A stretch of DNA of 55,495 nt from an uncultured Bacillota bacterium. Lineage in GTDB: Bacteria > Bacillota > Clostridia > Peptostreptococcales > Anaerovoracaceae. Both the position numbers and the translations under genes were made by a program. Below, piece by piece: positions 44,591 through 54,236 of the stretch. The DNA is taken from assembly GCA_949295785.1 (NCBI GenBank), contig CASFMJ010000107.1:1-55495 (forward strand), read 5' to 3'. Each line of letters starts with the position of its first letter. Within the stretch, counting starts at the first letter, position 1. The notes beneath the pieces were generated by a model. It saw nothing but the letters and a program-made list of their open reading frames with translations, searched no databases and was not told the DNA's origin.

Positions 44591-44628
44591 ATACCTCCGG
44601 CGGAAAAACTATTGCCGGGGGTATTTTT
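44591..44628 (+). terminator. Terminator overlapping the ribosome binding site of the PBP gene
   Basis: An 11-bp stem (ATACCTCCGGC / GCCGGGGGTAT, one G-U pair), 12-nt loop and five T, ending at the base before ATG 44629. The GGGGG that would serve the next gene is in the 3' arm. Confidence 0.7.
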
Positions 44629-46236
44629 ATGGAAAAGATAAACGACACCAGAGTCAGGCTTTGTCTGGTTATGTTCTTAATACTTATAAGTCTTTTAATG
44701 GTACGTCTGGCGTATATACAGATCATATGTCATGAGTCGTATGAAACCGCAGCCATATCCCAATACGAAATATCTATTGAAGGTCTTGACACAAGAGGCC
44801 TGATACTTGACAGAAACTCTATGCCTCTTACAGATGGTACCAATCAGTTTTATTACATCATTGACAGAACTCTTATGGATGATGATCTGAAAAAAGCCAT
44901 GGAATCCATTGAGGCAATGCAGGTAGCCTCGGAAAAGTCATCATATATGGTTTACCAGACTGAGCGCTATGACAGAGATGTAAGTGACCAATTGAAGGAA
45001 AAATATAACGCTTATATATTCAGAGCGTCAGCCAGATACAGTGACGATCAGCCGGCCTGTCATCTTATCGGATATCTGAATAAAGACTCGGAAGAAGGCG
45101 TATCAGGACTTGAACTGATGTTTGAGGATATTCTTGCTCCTGAAGGAAATAATCTGGTGATATATGCAGACGCTGCCGGAGATATTATAGCAGGCAGAGC
45201 ACCTGAAATAAGATCAGAAAGTGAAGATACCAAAGGGCAGGACACGATGGATGAAAGGTATGTAATAACTTCCATTGACAGAAGAATCCAGTATGTATGT
45301 GAAAAAGCTCTCGCAGATCATGCAGAGTCAGGAGCTGCCCTGGTCACCGACTGCGATACAGGTGAGATTCTCGGCTGGGCCTGCGCTCCCTGTTTTGATC
45401 CAGACAATGTTGAAGCTTATCTTGATTCGGGAGACTGCCTTATAAATAAGGTAAGCCAGGCTGCATATGCTCCCGGTTCAGTGTTCAAGATTGTTACAGC
45501 AGCAGCCGCCCTTGAAAACGGAATATGTGATATTGATCAGACGTTTACATGTGAAGGTCAGGTCACCGTGGGAGGTGTCACTTTAGGATGTTCAGGGGCG
45601 CCTTTGGGCGGACATGGTAAACTTACCATGAGCGAGGCTATGGCATGCTCGTGTAACTGCTATTTTGCGCAGCTTGGAGAAATGGTCGGAAGTGAAAACA
45701 TAGTAAGGCAGGCTCGTTATATGGGGCTGGGGAGCACAGTGCTGGAAGGATTTCCGGAAGAAACAGCAGGGAACATACCTGAAGAAGACGAAGTCGGCCC
45801 ATGGGATGTAAGTAATCTCTCAATAGGTCAGGGAAGTATATTGGCCACGCCTCTGCAGATAAACAGAATGACCGCTGTTGTGGCCTCAGGAGGGCGACTG
45901 ATAGATTATTCTGTTGTGAAGCAGGAAAGTGATACAGAAGGAATAAGAATTATAAGTCTGAAGACAGCTGCACATCTGGAAAAGATGATGAGAGCTGTAA
46001 CGGAAAGGGGCACGGGATTTTCAGACAGAGAATATACCGTATGGGGAAAAACAGGTACGGCAGAAACCCGGATAAACGATGTGAAGTCAAATACGTGCTG
46101 GTTTACCGGATATTGCCGTATAGCAGACAAAACATATGTTATTACTGTAATGACTGAAGACGGCAGTTCCGGCACAGCCGATGCCATGCCGGTATTCGAT
46201 GATATAGCCGACTTCCTGGTGAACTTACAGAAGTAA
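44629..46236 (+). CDS. Class B penicillin-binding protein (transpeptidase)
   Basis: 535 residues. N-terminal membrane anchor (about 10-30), dimerisation-like domain, then transpeptidase: SxxK in PGSVFKIV, SxN in ACSCNCYFA, KTG in WGKTGTAETR. Shorter than SpoVD/FtsI with no PASTA domain. It lies away from the shape cluster, next to sporulation genes, so a spore-wall role is possible. Start depends on the hairpin described above. Confidence 0.88.
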   Translation: MEKINDTRVRLCLVMFLILISLLMVRLAYIQIICHESYETAAISQYEISIEGLDTRGLILDRNSMPLTDGTNQFYYIIDRTLMDDDLKKAMESIEAMQVASEKSSYMVYQTERYDRDVSDQLKEKYNAYIFRASARYSDDQPACHLIGYLNKDSEEGVSGLELMFEDILAPEGNNLVIYADAAGDIIAGRAPEIRSESEDTKGQDTMDERYVITSIDRRIQYVCEKALADHAESGAALVTDCDTGEILGWACAPCFDPDNVEAYLDSGDCLINKVSQAAYAPGSVFKIVTAAAALENGICDIDQTFTCEGQVTVGGVTLGCSGAPLGGHGKLTMSEAMACSCNCYFAQLGEMVGSENIVRQARYMGLGSTVLEGFPEETAGNIPEEDEVGPWDVSNLSIGQGSILATPLQINRMTAVVASGGRLIDYSVVKQESDTEGIRIISLKTAAHLEKMMRAVTERGTGFSDREYTVWGKTGTAETRINDVKSNTCWFTGYCRIADKTYVITVMTEDGSSGTADAMPVFDDIADFLVNLQK

Positions 46237-46277
46237 TCTGTACCGGGCTGAAATTAGAATGATTCTGATTCGGCCTT

Positions 46278-46916
46278 CTAACTGTCAATGTAGTCTTCGA
46301 GATAAGATCTGAGTTTATCCAGCGCCTTTTTCTCTATTCTTGACACATAACTGCGGCTTATTCCCAGTTCTTTTGCGATTTCACGCTGCGGCCTTGGTTC
46401 ATTGCCGTCAAGACCATATCTGGCGGTTATTACTGCCTTTTCACGCTGAGTAAGAGCTTTTCCTATTGCATCACGCAAATTGCCGACCTGTATTTTCAGA
46501 TCAATCGAGTCTACGATTTCATCTGTATCAGTACCGAGAATGTCATTAAAACTTATTTCGTTTCCGTCTTTATCTACGCCTATGGGCAGGCTGAGGGAAA
46601 TCTCCTGCCTGACGCGTTTTGATGCCCTTATACTCATCAGAATCTCATTTTCTATACATTTAGCCGCATAAGTGGCCAGCCTGGTGGCTTTTTTCCCTGA
46701 ATATGTATTTACAGCTTTTATCAGACCTATGGTGCCTATTGATATCATGTCATCCTGATTATTACCGGGTCCTACGTATTTTTTAGCGATGTGAGCCACA
46801 AGTCTGAGGTTCCGTTCTATAAGTACGGCTTTTGCTTCAGGATCGTTCTGCTCAAGCAGCTTAACGTAGTACTGTTCCTCTTTATCCGTAAGTGGATTTG
46901 GAAAAGAAGTACTCAT
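46278..46916 (-). CDS. sigK: Sigma-K-like sporulation sigma factor (no pro-sequence)
   Basis: 212 residues, closest by eye to Sig[83 protein letters not shown]. It begins at the residue where mature SigK begins, so no pro-sequence is present, as in some clostridia. The gene is continuous, with no intervening element. AGAGGGGG precedes the ATG. Confidence 0.82.
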   Translation of the reverse strand: MSTSFPNPLTDKEEQYYVKLLEQNDPEAKAVLIERNLRLVAHIAKKYVGPGNNQDDMISIGTIGLIKAVNTYSGKKATRLATYAAKCIENEILMSIRASKRVRQEISLSLPIGVDKDGNEISFNDILGTDTDEIVDSIDLKIQVGNLRDAIGKALTQREKAVITARYGLDGNEPRPQREIAKELGISRSYVSRIEKKALDKLRSYLEDYIDS

Positions 46917-47024
46917 TTATGTAAACCCCCTCTATAGATTTAAACTATATGCTGGCGGAAGATGTCCGGTGCCTGGCTATGCTTAAAAATGCAAGTACCT
47001 ATTTAAACTGCAGGGTAAGAATAC

Positions 47025-47055
47025 AAAAACGGGCCTTTTTCAGATATAAGGCCCG
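47025..47055 (-). terminator. Terminator of the DUF1540 gene
   Basis: CGGGCCTT stem with a 10-nt loop and five T on the minus strand. Confidence 0.75.
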
Positions 47056-47088
47056 CATACTGCCACTTTACAACTGACTGAATAATTA

Positions 47089-47250
47089 TTATTTTTCAAA
47101 AGAAAGGCAGTCTGTACATTGATCCTTATTAGGATTTGCTTCATGTGTGCCGACGGTTATGGAATCAAGAGCACAGAAATTTTCAGTCTTTTCGTGGTGT
47201 TTGCACTGGTCTACAGTGCATCTGATGGTCTGATGATTTTTACATCCCAT
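47089..47250 (-). CDS. DUF1540 small Cys-rich protein
   Basis: 53 residues (too short for most ORF lists), with RCTVDQCKHH, FCALDSITV and DQCTDCLSF. The Cys spacing is that of DUF1540. AGGAGGG precedes the ATG. Probably metal-binding; the family is common in spore formers. Confidence 0.8.
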   Translation of the reverse strand: MGCKNHQTIRCTVDQCKHHEKTENFCALDSITVGTHEANPNKDQCTDCLSFEK

Positions 47251-47327
47251 GTTTTTTCCCTCCTTGTTTATTGATTCAATATAAATATTATGACCGAAAA
47301 CTTCACAAATTATTACGGGAGTGACCC

Positions 47328-47356
47328 TTGTACTTTATCTGATAAAATGGTATAAT
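47328..47356 (+). promoter_or_regulatory. Promoter of radC-mreBCD
   Basis: TTGTAC, exact 17-bp spacing, TATAAT at 47351-47356. Confidence 0.7.
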
Positions 47357-47445
47357 TTTAGCCGATAATATGCATGTTAGAGGGATTATCAGCGGATAGG
47401 CATTCGTGATTTTTATTTTGTTTTTTATGTTTAAAAGGAGACAAT

Positions 47446-48123
47446 ATGAAAATCAAATCTTTACCCGAATATGAACGCCCTGTTGAGAAATGTCTCTCGA
47501 TGGGCATAGAAAGTCTTTCTAACAGTGAACTGTTAGCCCTCCTGATAAATTCAGGAACCAGTGAAAGATCGGCCAAAGATCTTGCTGAAGAAATACTGGC
47601 CAAAAGCCGGGACGGAATAAGTCATCTGAGAGAAAGTTCCGTTGAAGAACTTATGACAGTAAGAGGAATAGGCTCATCCAAAGCTGCCAGAATAATGGCG
47701 GCGGTGGAACTTGGAAAGCGTATCGCTTTAAGACCTGTAAAAAAGGGCATGATAATAGAAGACGATGAAGATGTTGCAGAGTTGTTCATGGAAGAAATGA
47801 GACGACTCAAAAAAGAAATGTTTAAAGCAGTGCTCCTCAATTCCAAAGGAGGAGTAATATCTGTGGAAACCGTTTCCATAGGTGAATTAAGCAGTACAAT
47901 TGTACATCCCCGTGAGGTGTTCTGCCAGGCTGTGAAAAAAAGTGCCGCCGCAATAGTCTTTGTACATAACCATCCCAGCGGCGATCCCATGCCAAGCGAT
48001 GAAGATATCGCAACAACGGCAAGACTTAAAGAGTGTGGAAGGCTTCTGGGAATAAGGGTGGTGGATCATCTGATTATTGGAGACGGACGGTATATGAGCC
48101 TTAGGGCTATGGGAAAAATCTAA
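47446..48123 (+). CDS. radC: RadC (JAB/MPN domain) protein
   Basis: 225 residues. An N-terminal helix-hairpin-helix (GIGSSKAARIMA) and a C-terminal JAB metal domain with HNHPSGDPMPSDED, the zinc motif. The old DNA-repair name is uncertain. It precedes mreB at 17 bp, a clostridial commonplace. Confidence 0.93.
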   Translation: MKIKSLPEYERPVEKCLSMGIESLSNSELLALLINSGTSERSAKDLAEEILAKSRDGISHLRESSVEELMTVRGIGSSKAARIMAAVELGKRIALRPVKKGMIIEDDEDVAELFMEEMRRLKKEMFKAVLLNSKGGVISVETVSIGELSSTIVHPREVFCQAVKKSAAAIVFVHNHPSGDPMPSDEDIATTARLKECGRLLGIRVVDHLIIGDGRYMSLRAMGKI

Positions 48124-48140
48124 GTATGAGGTGTAAAAGT

Positions 48141-49196
48141 ATGTGTAGTTTTTTTAAAGCAAAAGATATGGGTATCGATCTGGGAACAGCTAATACATTG
48201 ATTTATGTAAAGGACAGCGGTATAGTGCTCAATGAACCGTCAGTTATCGCTGTAGATGCAGATACATCCAAGATACTGGCCGTTGGCGCTGATGCCAAGG
48301 CCATGCTGGGTAAGGCTCCAAAGAATATATCGGTGGTAAGACCTTTGCAGGACGGAGTAATATCGGATTTCGATAAGACGGCAGATATGCTCAGAACTTT
48401 TATCGAGAGAGCGATGGAACAGAAAAAAATGAGAAACTATCGGGTAGCTGTAGGTGTGCCTACAGGTGTCACCGAGGTGGAAAAAAGAGCTGTGGAAGAA
48501 GTTGTAAGGCAGATGGGTGCAACAGAAGTATATATTCTTGAGGAACCCATGGCAGCAGCAATAGGGGCAGGTCTGCCGGTGGACGGGACTACAGGATGCA
48601 TGATAGCAGATATAGGTGGAGGAACAACCGATGTGGCTATAATCGCCCTTGGAGGAGTGGTGGCAAGCACTTCAATAAGGCATGCAGGTGATAAATTCAA
48701 CGAGGCAATCGTACAGTATATAAGAAAACGTCATGCACTGCTCATAGGAGACAGGACAGCAGAAGAACTGAAGATAAACCTGGGATGTGCATGCATGGAT
48801 AATGACGAGCTGGGTAATGAAGTAATCAGAACAATGAATGCCAGAGGCAGGGATATTATTTCAGGTCTGCCCAAAACTCTTGAGATAACTAATAAAGATA
48901 TGATGATAGCGCTCCAGGAATCCATGGATATAGTTATTGATGCAATAAAAACGACTATAGAGAAGGCTCCTCCTGAAATTGCCGCAGACATTGCCGAAAA
49001 AGGTATGATGCTTTCAGGGGGCGGTGCCCATATATATAATCTGGATAAACTGATCAAGAAGAAAACCGATATGGATGTATCAATAGCCGAGAACGCCTTT
49101 GAGGCCGTGGCTCTTGGGACAGGAAAAGGTCTTGAGGATGTGGAGAAACTCAAGATATATACAAGAAAATCCAGAAGGAGAGGAACTGAGAATTAA
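48141..49196 (+). CDS. mreB: Rod shape-determining protein MreB
   Basis: 351 residues, actin fold: MGIDLGTANTLIYVKD (phosphate 1), IADIGGGTTDVAIIALGG (phosphate 2) and MLSGGGAHIYNLDKLI (adenosine). Organises cell-wall synthesis. ATG 48141 has GAGGTG at 7 nt; ATG 48126 is possible. Four bases to mreC. Confidence 0.95.
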   Translation: MCSFFKAKDMGIDLGTANTLIYVKDSGIVLNEPSVIAVDADTSKILAVGADAKAMLGKAPKNISVVRPLQDGVISDFDKTADMLRTFIERAMEQKKMRNYRVAVGVPTGVTEVEKRAVEEVVRQMGATEVYILEEPMAAAIGAGLPVDGTTGCMIADIGGGTTDVAIIALGGVVASTSIRHAGDKFNEAIVQYIRKRHALLIGDRTAEELKINLGCACMDNDELGNEVIRTMNARGRDIISGLPKTLEITNKDMMIALQESMDIVIDAIKTTIEKAPPEIAADIAEKGMMLSGGGAHIYNLDKLIKKKTDMDVSIAENAFEAVALGTGKGLEDVEKLKIYTRKSRRRGTEN

Positions 49197-49199
49197 GAT

Positions 49200-50018
49200 A
49201 TGAGATGGATCAGAGAACACAAACTGATAACCGGACTTTTATCATTGCTGATAGTCATGGCACTGATTTTTGTGTTGTCAGTGGTTACGGGCACAGGGGA
49301 TAATTCACTTTCTTCTTTTTTAAATAACGGGGTTACAAAGATTTCAGGATTCTTTTCTTCTGTAGGAACAAATGTAAGAGACGGTGTTTCAGGTATTTTT
49401 GCCGGTGCAAGCAAGCAGAACGAAATTGATGATCTTGAAGAAGAGATTGCTAAGCTGCAAAGAGAACTGGCACAGGCCAGACTTGAAGAAGATCAGCTTC
49501 AGCAGCTTCAGGAACTGGCCGGAATACTGAATTATGATTATACCTCTGAGACTTTCAATGTGGTCACGGCTGATGTAAAACTCAAAGACGGCTCCAACTG
49601 GACGGGAGTATTTACCATAGACAGGGGAAAAGAATCAGGCATATCCACAGGCAAAATCGTCATCAGCGGAGCCGGACTGGTTGGAATAGTTACGGAGACC
49701 GGTGACGGATGGGCAAAAGTGAGGCCGGCTGTTTCAGAAGATGAAAAAATCAGCTTTAAACTGGCAAGAGACGGCAGCCAGCTGGGAATAGTTTCAGGAA
49801 ATTCCGAAGGAACAATGTCCGGCTATATGCTTGATGATGATTCTACAGTTGCAGAGGGAGACATACTTATCAGTTCGGGCATGGGGAGCTATCCCGAAGG
49901 AATTGAAATAGGCAGTGTCAAGTCAGTGAAATATAACAGTGACAAACTCATGAGAGAGATAACTGTAGAACCGGCTGTAAGTTTTGAAAGTCTCAGGAAG
50001 GTAGCGGTGATAATATGA
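49200..50018 (+). CDS. mreC: Rod shape-determining protein MreC
   Basis: 272 residues: an N-terminal membrane span (about 10-28), a coiled coil (about 75-105, NEIDDLEEEIAKLQRELAQ), and a beta domain (110-272). Links MreB to the PBP2 outside the cell. Overlaps mreD by 4 bp. Confidence 0.93.
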   Translation: MRWIREHKLITGLLSLLIVMALIFVLSVVTGTGDNSLSSFLNNGVTKISGFFSSVGTNVRDGVSGIFAGASKQNEIDDLEEEIAKLQRELAQARLEEDQLQQLQELAGILNYDYTSETFNVVTADVKLKDGSNWTGVFTIDRGKESGISTGKIVISGAGLVGIVTETGDGWAKVRPAVSEDEKISFKLARDGSQLGIVSGNSEGTMSGYMLDDDSTVAEGDILISSGMGSYPEGIEIGSVKSVKYNSDKLMREITVEPAVSFESLRKVAVII

Positions 50019-50515
50019 GATACTGGAAAGCCGGGATTTTTTTCCTGATAGCTTTTTTCATACAGACTTCACTGCTGAACATCATAAATATAGGCGGATA
50101 TACGCCTAACCTTTTATTATGTTTGGTAGTGATTTTTTCATTTTTATATGAGAAGGATATGTATGGACTTGTTATGGGAACCGTTTTCGGCCTTGCATAC
50201 GACGTATGCTATAGTTATGTAATAGGACCTACTCCCATAGCACTGATTATCGTAGCCGTACTTGTACTGGTATTGAGAGAATATGCCAATATTGAGAACA
50301 TCATAAGCATGTGGACTGTTTCTGTAATATCATTTTTTGTTTATTATTTTGTAAACTGGGGATTGTACAAGATAGCAGGAACCACATTCAGTTTAGGATA
50401 CGCTTTTTCTCATGCTATATGGGCAATATTGTATTCTTTGTTTGTGATTACAATACTTTATATTTTCATGATAAAAAAGGTGTCGAGGCACCATAAAGAC
50501 AGGTATTTCAGATGA
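50015..50515 (+). CDS. mreD: Rod shape-determining protein MreD
   Basis: 166 residues with about five membrane helices. LLNIINIGGYTPNLLLCLVVIFSFL and GLVMGTVFGLAYDVCYS are MreD-like. Overlaps both neighbours by 4 bp. Confidence 0.9.
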   Translation: MRYWKAGIFFLIAFFIQTSLLNIINIGGYTPNLLLCLVVIFSFLYEKDMYGLVMGTVFGLAYDVCYSYVIGPTPIALIIVAVLVLVLREYANIENIISMWTVSVISFFVYYFVNWGLYKIAGTTFSLGYAFSHAIWAILYSLFVITILYIFMIKKVSRHHKDRYFR

Positions 50516-53259
50516 ACAAGAAATTACTTAATTCGAGATTTTATCAGATACTGACATTGGTAATAGTACTGGTGCTCATATTGTGTATCAGGCTTTTTAT
50601 TCTTACAGTGGTGCAGCATGACTCATGGAATGCATCTGCTGACAGTCAGAATACGAAAGAAATAACGACTACGGCTCCAAGAGGGAAGATCCTGGATCGT
50701 TACGGCAGAGAAATAGCCACAAATAAGCAGGTATTCACTGTCACTTTTAATGTGAGCGGCCTTTCCACCGAGGAAATAAACAACAACAGCTACAGTATCG
50801 TCAAGATACTGGAAGCAAATGGTGATGAATACGTAGATAATTTCCCCATTATAATTGAGGACGGCAAATTCAGATACTCATATGATGATGAAAAAGCAGA
50901 GTGGCTTAAAAGTCAGGATTTTTCATCGGATATGACGGCAGAGCAGGCATTCAACGCATTGAGAAATCAGTACGAGATAGACCCTCATGTAGACCGCTAT
51001 GAGGCTGCAGAAGAACTTCAGACCACTTATGGGGTATATCCTCCTATAAACATAAGGAGTATGACTTATACCTATGATACCGATAAAGAGGAATTCCTGG
51101 AAAAATATGAGCTTGACACAGATCTCAGCGCCCAGGAGGCATTTAAAGAACTGCGTAAAAAATATAAAATAGACGAGAACCTTTCAGACAATGAAGCAAG
51201 AAAAATTTTCAGAATAAGAGAAGAAATAAAGACTCTGGGATACAACAAATATCTTTCCAGTACCATAGCAGAGGATGTTTCGGATGAAACAGTGATATAT
51301 ATTGAAGAAATGTCATCTGAAATAAAAGGTGTGGAGATAGGTTCAAAGACAATACGCTATTATCCTAACGGAAATACCCTTTCTCATGTTATCGGATATA
51401 TGGGGAGCATTTCCGATTATCAGTATGAGGAATATGTCACTGAGAAAGGATACAATGCAACTGATCTGATTGGAAAAGAGGGTATAGAAGCTTCCATGGA
51501 ATCGTATCTTAAGGGAACCGACGGTGTCAAGTCTGTAATGGTCAACAGCAGTGGCGATTATATAAAGACAGTAAGTGAAACTGATCCTGTAGCAGGAAAA
51601 GATGTATATCTGACGGTAGATCTGGAGCTTCAGAAGACAGCAGAAGAAGCTCTTGAGAATGCCGTAAAGGCCGTGCAGACCGGAAGCACATTCAGAGGTG
51701 AATATGGAAGCACTCGTATGAGCAAATTTGCCAACTGCGGATCAGGAGCCGCCGTAGCTATAGATGTTGAAACAGGCGATGTACTGGCAATGGCAAGCTA
51801 TCCCGACTATGATCCCAACATATTTGCTGAGGGGATATCAACAGAAGACTGGGCTTCTGTTCAGAGTACAAACCCAAGAGATCTGCTGGCGCCTACTCCT
51901 CTTTACAATGTGGCAACAAAGGCATCTGTACAGCCCGGTTCAACATTCAAGCCGGTAACTGCAGTGGCAGCCCTTCAGTGCGGTCTTGATCCAAGCCTGT
52001 CAATAAGAGACCGGGGGCACGTCACTGTAGGAGACAGAGACTGGGGATGCAGCGCATGGAACAGTTACAGAGGAACTCACGGATGGCAGGATCTTGCTAC
52101 AGGAATACAGAATTCGTGCAACTATTATTTTTACTGTATCGCAACAGGAAAAGACTGGGGAACAGGAGCCTCGCTGGGATACAGCGAAGATATAAGCATA
52201 GAGAAGATAATGGAAGTAGCTAAGGAATTCGGACTTGGACAGGAGACCGGAATAGAACTTGACGAAGCTACAACTCCCCTTCCATCAGCAGAGAGAAAGA
52301 TGGAGGCAACAAAGAACTCTCTGTGGTCCCATCTTTACAGCACAGCTGTAAATTACTGGCCGGCTTCAGTAACTGAGGATGATGAAAAATTGCGGTCGGA
52401 AATTGACACGATAGTAAGCTGGACGGAAGAAAACCCGTCCAGGGAAGAAATAATAAACAGAATCAAAGAACAGACGTCAGTAAAAGAAGACAAAGTGGAA
52501 ACGATAACAGATATATGTAAATATTCATATTTCAATCAGGCACAGTGGGGTCTGGGAGATGAATTCAATATATCTATCGGACAGGGAGACAATGCCTATA
52601 CACCGCTTCAGATGGCCAATTATGTGGCAACGCTTGGAAATTACGGTGTCAGGAATCAGGTTAATATAGTAAAGGGCATAGAAGGTGAAGGCCTTACTGA
52701 AAAAAGTGAACCTTATACCATAAATGTTGAAAAGTCCGATATGGAGAAAGTAATTGAAGGAATGCGCCGAGTTGTAAAGTATGGTACACTCTCAGGAGTA
52801 TTCAGCAGGCTGCCCGTTGAAGTTGCCGGCAAGACGGGAACAGCTGAAAAGGACGGTTATATAAATCCAAAGGATGAAGTAGGTTATGTTAAAGAGCATC
52901 TTTCTTCTATAGTTTCAGGTGTTTCGTGGTCAGAAGTTGAGACCGAGATGAAGAAACTGATGAAGGAAGATCCCGAAAGATATCCTACGGAAAACGATGC
53001 TGTAGATGATGCCCTCATTGAGGCAAGCGGAAATAAGATAACTCAGTCACAGATAGATAAGTTCAAAGACACATATGATGAGTTTGCATGGGTCGTTACC
53101 ATGGCTCCGGCAGATGATCCAAAGATTGCCGTGGTGGTGATGCTGGTGCAGGGAGGAATATCATATAATGCAGGACCGGTGGCAAGAGAGATAATAGGTA
53201 AATATCTTGATTTGCAGGGACAGTATGATGAAGCAGATTTTACGACAAAAATGCAGTAA
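50512..53259 (+). CDS. mrdA: Penicillin-binding protein 2 (elongasome transpeptidase)
   Basis: 915 residues, longer than E. coli PBP2 (about 630). N-terminal anchor (15-33), a dimerisation domain with APRGKILDRYGREIATN; insertions of acidic repeats around 125-240. Transpeptidase motifs: SxxK in PGSTFKPV, SxN in NSCNYYFY, KTG in GKTGTAEKDG. It works with MreBCD in side-wall elongation. Confidence 0.92.
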   Translation: MNKKLLNSRFYQILTLVIVLVLILCIRLFILTVVQHDSWNASADSQNTKEITTTAPRGKILDRYGREIATNKQVFTVTFNVSGLSTEEINNNSYSIVKILEANGDEYVDNFPIIIEDGKFRYSYDDEKAEWLKSQDFSSDMTAEQAFNALRNQYEIDPHVDRYEAAEELQTTYGVYPPINIRSMTYTYDTDKEEFLEKYELDTDLSAQEAFKELRKKYKIDENLSDNEARKIFRIREEIKTLGYNKYLSSTIAEDVSDETVIYIEEMSSEIKGVEIGSKTIRYYPNGNTLSHVIGYMGSISDYQYEEYVTEKGYNATDLIGKEGIEASMESYLKGTDGVKSVMVNSSGDYIKTVSETDPVAGKDVYLTVDLELQKTAEEALENAVKAVQTGSTFRGEYGSTRMSKFANCGSGAAVAIDVETGDVLAMASYPDYDPNIFAEGISTEDWASVQSTNPRDLLAPTPLYNVATKASVQPGSTFKPVTAVAALQCGLDPSLSIRDRGHVTVGDRDWGCSAWNSYRGTHGWQDLATGIQNSCNYYFYCIATGKDWGTGASLGYSEDISIEKIMEVAKEFGLGQETGIELDEATTPLPSAERKMEATKNSLWSHLYSTAVNYWPASVTEDDEKLRSEIDTIVSWTEENPSREEIINRIKEQTSVKEDKVETITDICKYSYFNQAQWGLGDEFNISIGQGDNAYTPLQMANYVATLGNYGVRNQVNIVKGIEGEGLTEKSEPYTINVEKSDMEKVIEGMRRVVKYGTLSGVFSRLPVEVAGKTGTAEKDGYINPKDEVGYVKEHLSSIVSGVSWSEVETEMKKLMKEDPERYPTENDAVDDALIEASGNKITQSQIDKFKDTYDEFAWVVTMAPADDPKIAVVVMLVQGGISYNAGPVAREIIGKYLDLQGQYDEADFTTKMQ

Positions 53260-53276
53260 CAGACAGGAGGAAGGTC

Positions 53277-54014
53277 ATGGGTAAAGCCATTGTGATAGCA
53301 TCAGGTAAAGGTGGTACAGGCAAGACCATGTTTGCGGCTAATATTGGTACTACTCTGGCGAGGCAGGGACACAAAACAGTGCTTATAGATCTTGATACGG
53401 GTCTTCGCAACCTTGACCTTTATCTTGGCGTAGAGAACAATATAGTATATGATGTCAATGATGTGCTCAATGGCGTATGCAGAATAAGGCAGGCTCTTTT
53501 AAAAGTAAAATCGTTTCCCGGTCTGTATTTTATGGCGGCTTCTCCGCAGAAGCCGACGGGAGAGATAACGCCCCTTCATATTAAAGTGCTTTGTGAAAAG
53601 CTGAAGAAAAAATACGACTATATAATAATCGACGCGCCGGCCGGAATAGATGACGGAATGATTATAGCAACCGGCGGATGCGACATGGGGGTAATAGTGG
53701 TGACTCCCGAATATGCTTCTCTCAGAAATGCCGATATAGTTAAAAAGACGCTGAACGAACAGGGAATACAGAATATCTGCTATATAGTAAACAGAATCGA
53801 TCTTGACCTTATTGAATCAGGTAAAGCTCCCACATTCGAGGAAGTCACAAAGAATATACGGGAAAAAATCGTAGGAATAATAAAAGAGGATGAAAACATA
53901 CATGTGTCAACAAATCTGGGAATACCCATAGTTTCTGTGACTGACACATATATTGCTGCAAGCTTTATGAACATGGCGATGAGGATAAAAAAACTCCTTG
54001 ACGATAATAAATAA
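53277..54014 (+). CDS. minD: MinD-type septum-site ATPase
   Basis: 245 residues. Deviant Walker A GKGGTGKTM, DLDTGLRNLDLYLG, IIIDAPAGIDDG, and an amphipathic C-terminal helix (AMRIKKLLDD) for the membrane. minC and minE are not in the following sequence; a lipoprotein gene follows. It may act with DivIVA or with MinC coded elsewhere. Confidence 0.9.
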   Translation: MGKAIVIASGKGGTGKTMFAANIGTTLARQGHKTVLIDLDTGLRNLDLYLGVENNIVYDVNDVLNGVCRIRQALLKVKSFPGLYFMAASPQKPTGEITPLHIKVLCEKLKKKYDYIIIDAPAGIDDGMIIATGGCDMGVIVVTPEYASLRNADIVKKTLNEQGIQNICYIVNRIDLDLIESGKAPTFEEVTKNIREKIVGIIKEDENIHVSTNLGIPIVSVTDTYIAASFMNMAMRIKKLLDDNK

Positions 54015-54029
54015 CATAATGCTGTATAA

Positions 54030-54100
54030 AGAGACATGAAGTGCATTTCAAAAAGGAATAAAAGCTGACTTACGGCAATGCACCTCGTGTCTCTTTTTTG
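54030..54100 (+). terminator. Terminator of the mre-minD cluster
   Basis: A 17-bp stem with two G-U/A-C changes (AGAGACATGAAGTGCAT), long loop, then TTTTTT. Confidence 0.75.
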
Positions 54101-54165
54101 GTGCCTGGTAAACTGAACTGCAATAGCATATGTAAAAAAATTAACATAAAAATTATGACAGCCTA

Positions 54166-54181
54166 TTTCATTATCATGAAA
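54166..54181. promoter_or_regulatory. Palindrome before the lipoprotein gene
   Basis: Perfect dyad TTTCAT-TATC-ATGAAA, just before a TATAAT at 54184-54189 and 55 bp before the ATG. Likely an operator. Confidence 0.4.
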
Positions 54182-54236
54182 TTTATAATATAATATTAAT
54201 TATTAAAAACTGTATTATATTTATAGGAGGAAAGTT

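Noticed and set aside
46246-46279. Terminator between the PBP gene and sigK
   Set aside because: A bulged hairpin is present, but there is no T-run on either side.
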